From positions 15,133,501-15,197,500 of the forward strand of contig JAULJL010000015.1 of NCBI GenBank assembly GCA_030761205.1: 64,000 nt of DNA, given 5' to 3'. The DNA comes from Fremontodendron californicum. Its lineage: Eukaryota; Streptophyta; Magnoliopsida; Malvales; Malvaceae. This document shows positions 58,906 through 64,000 of this stretch, piece after piece. Below the pieces are notes generated by a model, which had not been told where the DNA came from, did not search any database, and worked only from the letters and a program-made list of their open reading frames with translations. The stretch's first letter is position 1, and the number at the start of each line of letters is the position of its first letter. The position numbers and the translations under genes were made by a program.

Positions 58906-59974
58906 AGTCTTTTGCTAGTCCTCGAGCCAAATCAAATAAAAAACAAAATTTAAGAAAATCTAATCTAATCCACTTTCAATAAAAATGAGAGACAATCATT
59001 GAACAAGTCTTATAACTAATCAATAACTTCAAGAGTTTCACAAAGAATCATGCTTGATAGTAAACGGTTGAGTTAAGCTAACATTAACATAACATATATC
59101 AATCAAAATAGTGCATGTTCAAACTTAATCTCAACTTCTCACATGGGATACTCTCATGATTTTCACTCTTTAATGTAGTGGTGAAGTGTTTACACTCAAT
59201 CAATCTCATGAAAACAGTTCTACCATATGCTTGCTTGTCCACCTATTCTCCACTACTTAGATCATGCAATTTCATGAATCAAGAAATCTTTATTCAAGGT
59301 TGTAATGGGTCAAGGGATTGTAATATGGTTAAAGAATAAAAAGGAAAAGATATCACAAAGGTTCCAAAGACTTCATAAAATTTAGAGACAAAATAAGATG
59401 TTACAAATAAAACTTTCTCAATATTCCTTAGAAGTACATAATATCATAGGCTGAATATTCATGTTGAGCCTTTGCTTCATTCTAACCAACCTTGTAACAT
59501 TATTTTTCTTTTCTTTAACTAGAAGTTCAAGAGATGATTCAATTTTTTTTATAGGAATGTATTTTTACAATGTTCCTTTTTCTTTTTCTCTTGACTTTTG
59601 CCTTTCTCCTCCCCCACGCTTATCTTTTGTTCTAACCCAAACTTTTAAAAAGTATCTCTTGTTTTTACAATATGTCTCAAACATTCTAGTCCATCTTTAG
59701 AACAAGGGTAAAGATATAAATGTGTTTAGGCTAGGTGTAAGATGTGGTTACCAATAAAATAGCATATTCAATGTAGGCTCAAATTGGCTTACTAGGGGGA
59801 TGTTCTCTTGGAACATCAATAGGGATGGCTGTTTGGCCCTGGTCATAATCCTAATGCCTAAATCATATTCATGTTATCACATGCATCAATATAGTCTCAA
59901 ACGATTTAAAGCAAGTTCTAGAGAATCATGTAATCATAAGAGCACTCACGAAGAAACTAGATTGATATGTATAA
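58906..59974 (-). other. Internal 3' tail of the minus-strand LTR element
   Basis: The stretch begins with gtcttttgctagtcctcgag on plus, which I recall as typical of the internal end of this kind of element. It has no open frame of note. It is cut at 59974 by the copia LTR. Confidence 0.5.
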
Positions 59975-61647
59975 TGTTGGTGTAAGCCCTACAAGCCAAT
60001 CTAGTTGGGCTTATAAGACACTATTTATATATTTATGTATTGCACATTATAGTTTATTAATTATAATTGAGGTATTTCTTTATCCATAAGTTTTGTTATA
60101 TTTGTTATAAATCACTTGTGAAAATAGAGCTCATGAGAGACAATGGCATTGCAAAGGAATTGTAAGGTGTTACAATCATGAGGATCCTTATGCATCAATG
60201 CCGTGTTTCTAAAACTGTTCCTGGTCATTGTATTGTCAAGACAGAGCATTGACAATGCTCAAAGACTGGCATATGTTAAGCCTTCATGCACTTGATGCAT
60301 GAAACCGATCTCATAGGTTGAAAATATAGAGATACTTGGGGATAACATATGGGTGCTTGTTAGTTGAACAAGTTCACTGAACATGACCCGCTATGAAAGT
60401 TCCATTTGGTATTTCATTCAAGTGTCTATGGTAAATACTCTCATGTGTCAATAGTGTAAGTAATCCTTTGACTTGTGACACCAGGTCATCTTGTATGTGA
60501 ATTGTCATACTTAGATTTTAACACGAACGGGTCTCAATCAAGCGGATGCTTATGGTAGGGTGTTATTGGGTATGACATGAAGCATACGAAGATGAATGAG
60601 TGGTCCAGAGAGGATTCATCATCCCAAGTGATTAAGGGGGCATATCTTACATGTATCTGGCTTATATTAACTTATGGAAGTCCTTGGCCAAGGCAATACT
60701 TAAGGAGTTAATATTAAAGCTGCAGATCTAATATGGAATGGGATTAAGAGTAGACACTGAACCATGCTCTTTCTTATCTAGGGATATTTGATGAAGGGAT
60801 CGAATTACACAGATATATTGTACACGAAAGGCTAGTCGAAGCTTGGTGACTCTCTTGATATTTAGGTGGTCATGATACATTGCTAGATGATGTTCATGAT
60901 CTATAAATATAAATAGGAAATTCTTAATTGAATTAATTATATTTATTGCCAACATGTTAAGGGCCTAATGGGTCACACACAAAAGGTGATTAATGAAATT
61001 AAAATGAGATTGGGCCAGATTAAATATTTATTAAGTGTTGTGGGCTTATTGTGAATATTTAATAATATGTATAAGGGCTTTAGTGCAGTTAGTCCAATAG
61101 TTGGCATACACTAAACCTACTTATATATATGCTTATGTTGTTGCCGCCTCCCAAAGAAGGATAACCAAAACCGGCGCCTCTCACATTAACAAGTGAGATT
61201 CGGTCGAATAGCTAGAGAGAAGAGAGAATACGATTCTTTCGTTTTCTTTAAGCTAACTAAGGTAGAGGAGGAAGGTTTTTCACAACCTAGACTACTAGCA
61301 TCGTGTTGGTAAAACATAATCTCAACCTTGCGAAGGTTTTCAGATCACCTGTGTGGATTACTGTTAGAGGTCGGACAATTGGACAACTTTGGTTTTCGAC
61401 AAGCGAGCTTTGTGTACAAGAACAAGAACATCAAGAATTTTTCTTAAGGATTTGGCAATCTTCAAAATAGAGGTATGAGATTTTGATTGTTATTTGTTCT
61501 TGACAGCCTAGTCGTTTTGAATTCATAGGCAGATCCTTGGAGGGATTCGGTATTCTCTATGTTTTATTTTATTCCGCTGCGTTGTATGTTTAACTTGTAA
61601 ATTAAATTATACATTATCTCTGTTTGAGCATGAGCCGAATCTCAACA
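59975..61647 (+). repeat. 5' LTR of the copia element
   Basis: Starts TGTTGGTGTAAGCCC and ends CCGAATCTCAACA, about 1673 bp, with inverted TGTTG/CAACA ends. A TATA-like cttatatatatgc lies at 61120-61132, followed by a leader-like segment with gagagaagagagaata. The right LTR is outside the window, so length is judged only from termini and primer site. Confidence 0.6.
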
Positions 61648-61648
61648 A

Positions 61649-61660
61649 TTGCATCAGACC
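61649..61660 (+). other. Degenerate copia primer-binding site
   Basis: TTGCATCAGACC matches the usual copia site TGGTATCAGAGC at 9 of 12 positions and sits 1 nt after the LTR end. The changes would weaken priming. Confidence 0.5.
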
Positions 61661-63454
61661 CTTGTTTATGTTATTCCTATACGATCTATGCTTTGATTGT
61701 TACCTTTAACAAAACTGTTTTGTTCTTTGAGTTATTTTTATCCGATTGTCACTAACCGAAATTGTGAGAATTTGCACTTGTAGTGTTTCGGTGAAAGCAG
61801 CAGTTAATCATGGTGAATTCTTGTTGATTAATTGGTTTAAAAATTTTTTAAACTGATTAATGCAACTGGCGAAAGTTTGGCAGCAATTGAGAACTGTTTT
61901 GCCTGCTTTGCTCAAATTTGGTGATTTTAGTGGGAAAAACTTGTAGATTTTTCTTGGCTGAATTTTAATGCATGGTTTAATGATTTTTAGGATTTAAAAT
62001 TGCTTATAATTGTTCTTGGGAAGCCTGAAAAATCATAAAACTAATTTGGCATTGAAAAGTTGGAAGCTGTGAAAAGCGGATAGATAGCCTGTAGGGAGAT
62101 AGAGGGGGCGGCTACATCTGATAGCCACAGCCTGCGCCTTCCCTAGCTAGGGTTTTTCGCTTCTATCAGATTCTCACAACTTATGGATTTTAGCAATATT
62201 GAGTTACTAATGTTGTAGTGTCCTAGTTGAGATACAACACTAAAAATTAGTAACCATGGTAATATTGTTAAATTAATTAAATTACCAAAATAAGAATTTA
62301 CATGAATATTCAATTAAATTATTTAATTGGATGATAATTTAATTAAGGAAATAATCCTAATTGGATTAGGATTTATTCTAATGAGATTAGAATAAATGTT
62401 TATTATTTTCTTTGAATTAAATTATGGATCAATATAATCATTGAATGGTAACTAGAGATTAAAGCATGATTTATATGTTCATAATTTTTTGTGAATGTAT
62501 GGGATGATTAATTTATTGAATTAAATAGGGACTGCTTGCCCTGCCTTATCTCTCATATTTTGGAGTTGTAAAAATTCTTTCCTCACCTAATTCCCCTGAA
62601 ATGTAACTTGAGGTTTCTTTATTGGAAATGTAATTAGTTACATCAAAGTGTAAAATTAGGATTAGCTAAGAATAATTTTTGTAACTTGAAGATGGAGATC
62701 AAAGCGCCATGAAGATAAGGAGATTACAAGCAAGCTTTGAAGACTATGTATGTAATCACCTAGGAATTTGACCAACTAATTTTCTTTGATGGCTCAAGGA
62801 AATTAGATTAGAAAAATCTATAATCATCCAAGTAGAAAGCATGTTATAGATTTATTTTATGTGATATTATAAATGCTATGAATGTTTGATATGATGAGAC
62901 TTATAAAGAACAAGGAAATCCCTCTTTATAATATTGAGTCACATGTTTCGCATGATAAAGTTGCCTTCCATCATCATAACAAGATAACCAGAGTTCTTCC
63001 AGTAGGAGGCTTATTGAGTCACTTAAATTCAAACTACTATACGAATATGTTTGAGTTATGAAGTTGGGTCTTACTCAACTAATGCCATGTTGTCCGGATG
63101 CGTCAAACTTGACCGCATGGTGTTAGAGGCAAAGTTAGGCGAAGTATATATGATGTGCTTATACAAAGAGTTGTCACCTAACTGATCTGGAAGTTGCATA
63201 GAGATGTAATTGATAAGCCATGTTATCTACCAAACTAGGCTTGTTGTAATTTGTTGAGGCACTCAAGGTTGCAACATGTTGAAAGGGATCCCAGCCCACT
63301 AGAAATACCTTGATCACATTTTCAAATAATATTGAGGACTATTATCTCGAAAAATTAGTGGGAGAACCAATAAGAGATTTAATACCTCATCTTGAATTGG
63401 TATAAATGCATGAATATAAGTGATATATATTTTTTCCATATTAGGTTGTTGAAA
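61661..63454 (+). other. Spacer between copia primer site and gag
   Basis: About 1.8 kb without a gene, long for a copia leader. A hairpin of gttactaatgttgta with caacactaaaaattagtaac lies at 62204-62255. Part of the stretch (roughly 62200-63370) may be a separate insertion, but no duplication or ends were found. aaattagtgggagaacc at 63352-63368 is typical of DNA just before copia gag. Confidence 0.45.
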
Positions 63455-63643
63455 ATGGTTAATACTTTAACTGCACTGCGCGCCATTAGTCCAAATTGTT
63501 TGGATTGGTACAAAAGATTGAGAAGCATTCTCAATGAAAAGAAGGTTGCTCACTTGACAAGTCAAGAAAAACTTATAGAAGTTTTTGAGTTAACTGTGTT
63601 TATGATTGAATTGAATCTTTCTACTGCTAAATCCAATTCCTAG
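63455..63643 (+). pseudogene. Copia gag, N-terminal fragment
   Basis: ATG 63455 gives MVNTLTALRAISPNCLDWYK followed by SILNEKK. This resembles the start of copia gag (a W/Y-x-DW-x-R block). After ~60 residues it ends at a stop, and the following bases already belong to the protease end. Most of gag, including the zinc knuckle, is deleted. Confidence 0.6.
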
Positions 63644-63644
63644 A

Positions 63645-64000
63645 TAATTCATTCAGGATGCGGTTCACATCTATGACATAAGGATGTTGAAAGAAAGTAG
63701 AAAGTTGCGCAAAGATGAAGTAGTTCTAAGAGTAGGCAATGGTGCAAAAGTTGCAGCATTGGCCGTTGGAACATGTACTTTATCTTTACCGTCTGGCATG
63801 AAATTGGAACTGAAAGATTGTTACTTTGTTCTAGAAACATCATTTCGATTTCATACCTCACTATTAATGATGGTTTCGAGATAAGAATGAAGGGCAATAG
63901 TTTCTCAATCATTCTTAAAGACATTCACTATGGATCGGCAACATTACATAATGGTTTATATTTTTTGGATCCAAGAATGCCTGTGTTCAATATAAATGTC
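63645..64000 (+). pseudogene. Copia protease/post-protease region, broken
   Basis: Pieces in changing frames: GCGSH (63656-63670, the end of the protease DTGCGSH-type motif), then LKESRKLRKDEVVLRVGNGA with KVAALAVGTCTLSLPSGMKL (63684-63840), then DGFEIRMKGNSFSIILKD and DPRMPVFNINV to the window end. At least two frameshifts separate them. The pre-integrase region would follow outside. Confidence 0.7.

Larger units (their letters stand above)
59975..64000 (+). mobile_element. Ty1/copia element, left part, decayed
   Basis: A long LTR, a degenerate initiator-Met-tRNA-type primer site and a spacer are followed by a gag start that jumps straight to the protease-adjacent region. The element continues beyond the window. 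The gag/protease wording (GNGAKVAALAVGT) is clearly copia. Order and orientation are as expected for copia. Confidence 0.75.

Overview
This window is plant nuclear DNA, AT-rich and dominated by transposable elements. It holds one recognisable host gene fragment, a plant LINE, a chromodomain-bearing Ty3/gypsy fragment, a Ty1/copia element, and a family of very large LTR elements with an arginine-tRNA-like primer site (TGGCGACTCC...). The element families and the intron-containing host gene point to a core eudicot. The gag proteins look like those I associate with cotton and other Malvaceae, but that placement is a weak inference.

Layout. 1-1360: the last three exons of a PLC-like phosphodiesterase gene that enters from the left edge. 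2640-14484: element A, an old large LTR element with a decayed gag pseudogene. It carries a minus-strand chromovirus fragment (9762-13439) that replaced part of its body and the first half of its right LTR. 14485-22860: AT-rich intergenic DNA with fold-back repeats, microsatellites and one more complex island near 19 kb. 22860-23427 plus 52665-53475: two halves of a LINE. They are split by element C (23428-52659, 4.7-kb LTRs, 5-bp duplication GGGGG). Element C is itself split by element D (31399-42445, minus strand, 5-bp duplication ACATA). 54250-57334: AT-rich DNA with a nine-copy degenerate tandem array. 57335-59974: minus-strand LTR plus internal tail of another LTR element. 59975-64000: the left end of a decayed Ty1/copia element that leaves the window.

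Elements A, C and D form one family. They share a primer site, a roughly 500-nt leader with a duplicated module, an ATG-dense minisatellite (C and D), a gag ORF and a long non-coding 3' half. C and D also share a CCGGAGG-type tandem array before the polypurine tract. None of them contains a recognisable protease, reverse transcriptase, RNase H or integrase of its own, so they look like gag-only elements that must borrow pol functions. D has the only intact gag. C has a nearly intact gag with one frameshift plus a second, broken gag-like ORF.

The most unusual observation is the right end of D. Its 5' LTR is replaced by a 249-bp near-perfect palindrome of the LTR's terminal (U5) sequence, yet it is flanked by a perfect target-site duplication. 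D therefore appears to have integrated with a U5 terminus at both ends. Other points of interest are a W-box cluster and four 158-bp repeats in the C LTR, a primer-site copy inside U5, a 40-bp hairpin-bearing tandem array in D, and a possible shared splice acceptor just before gag.
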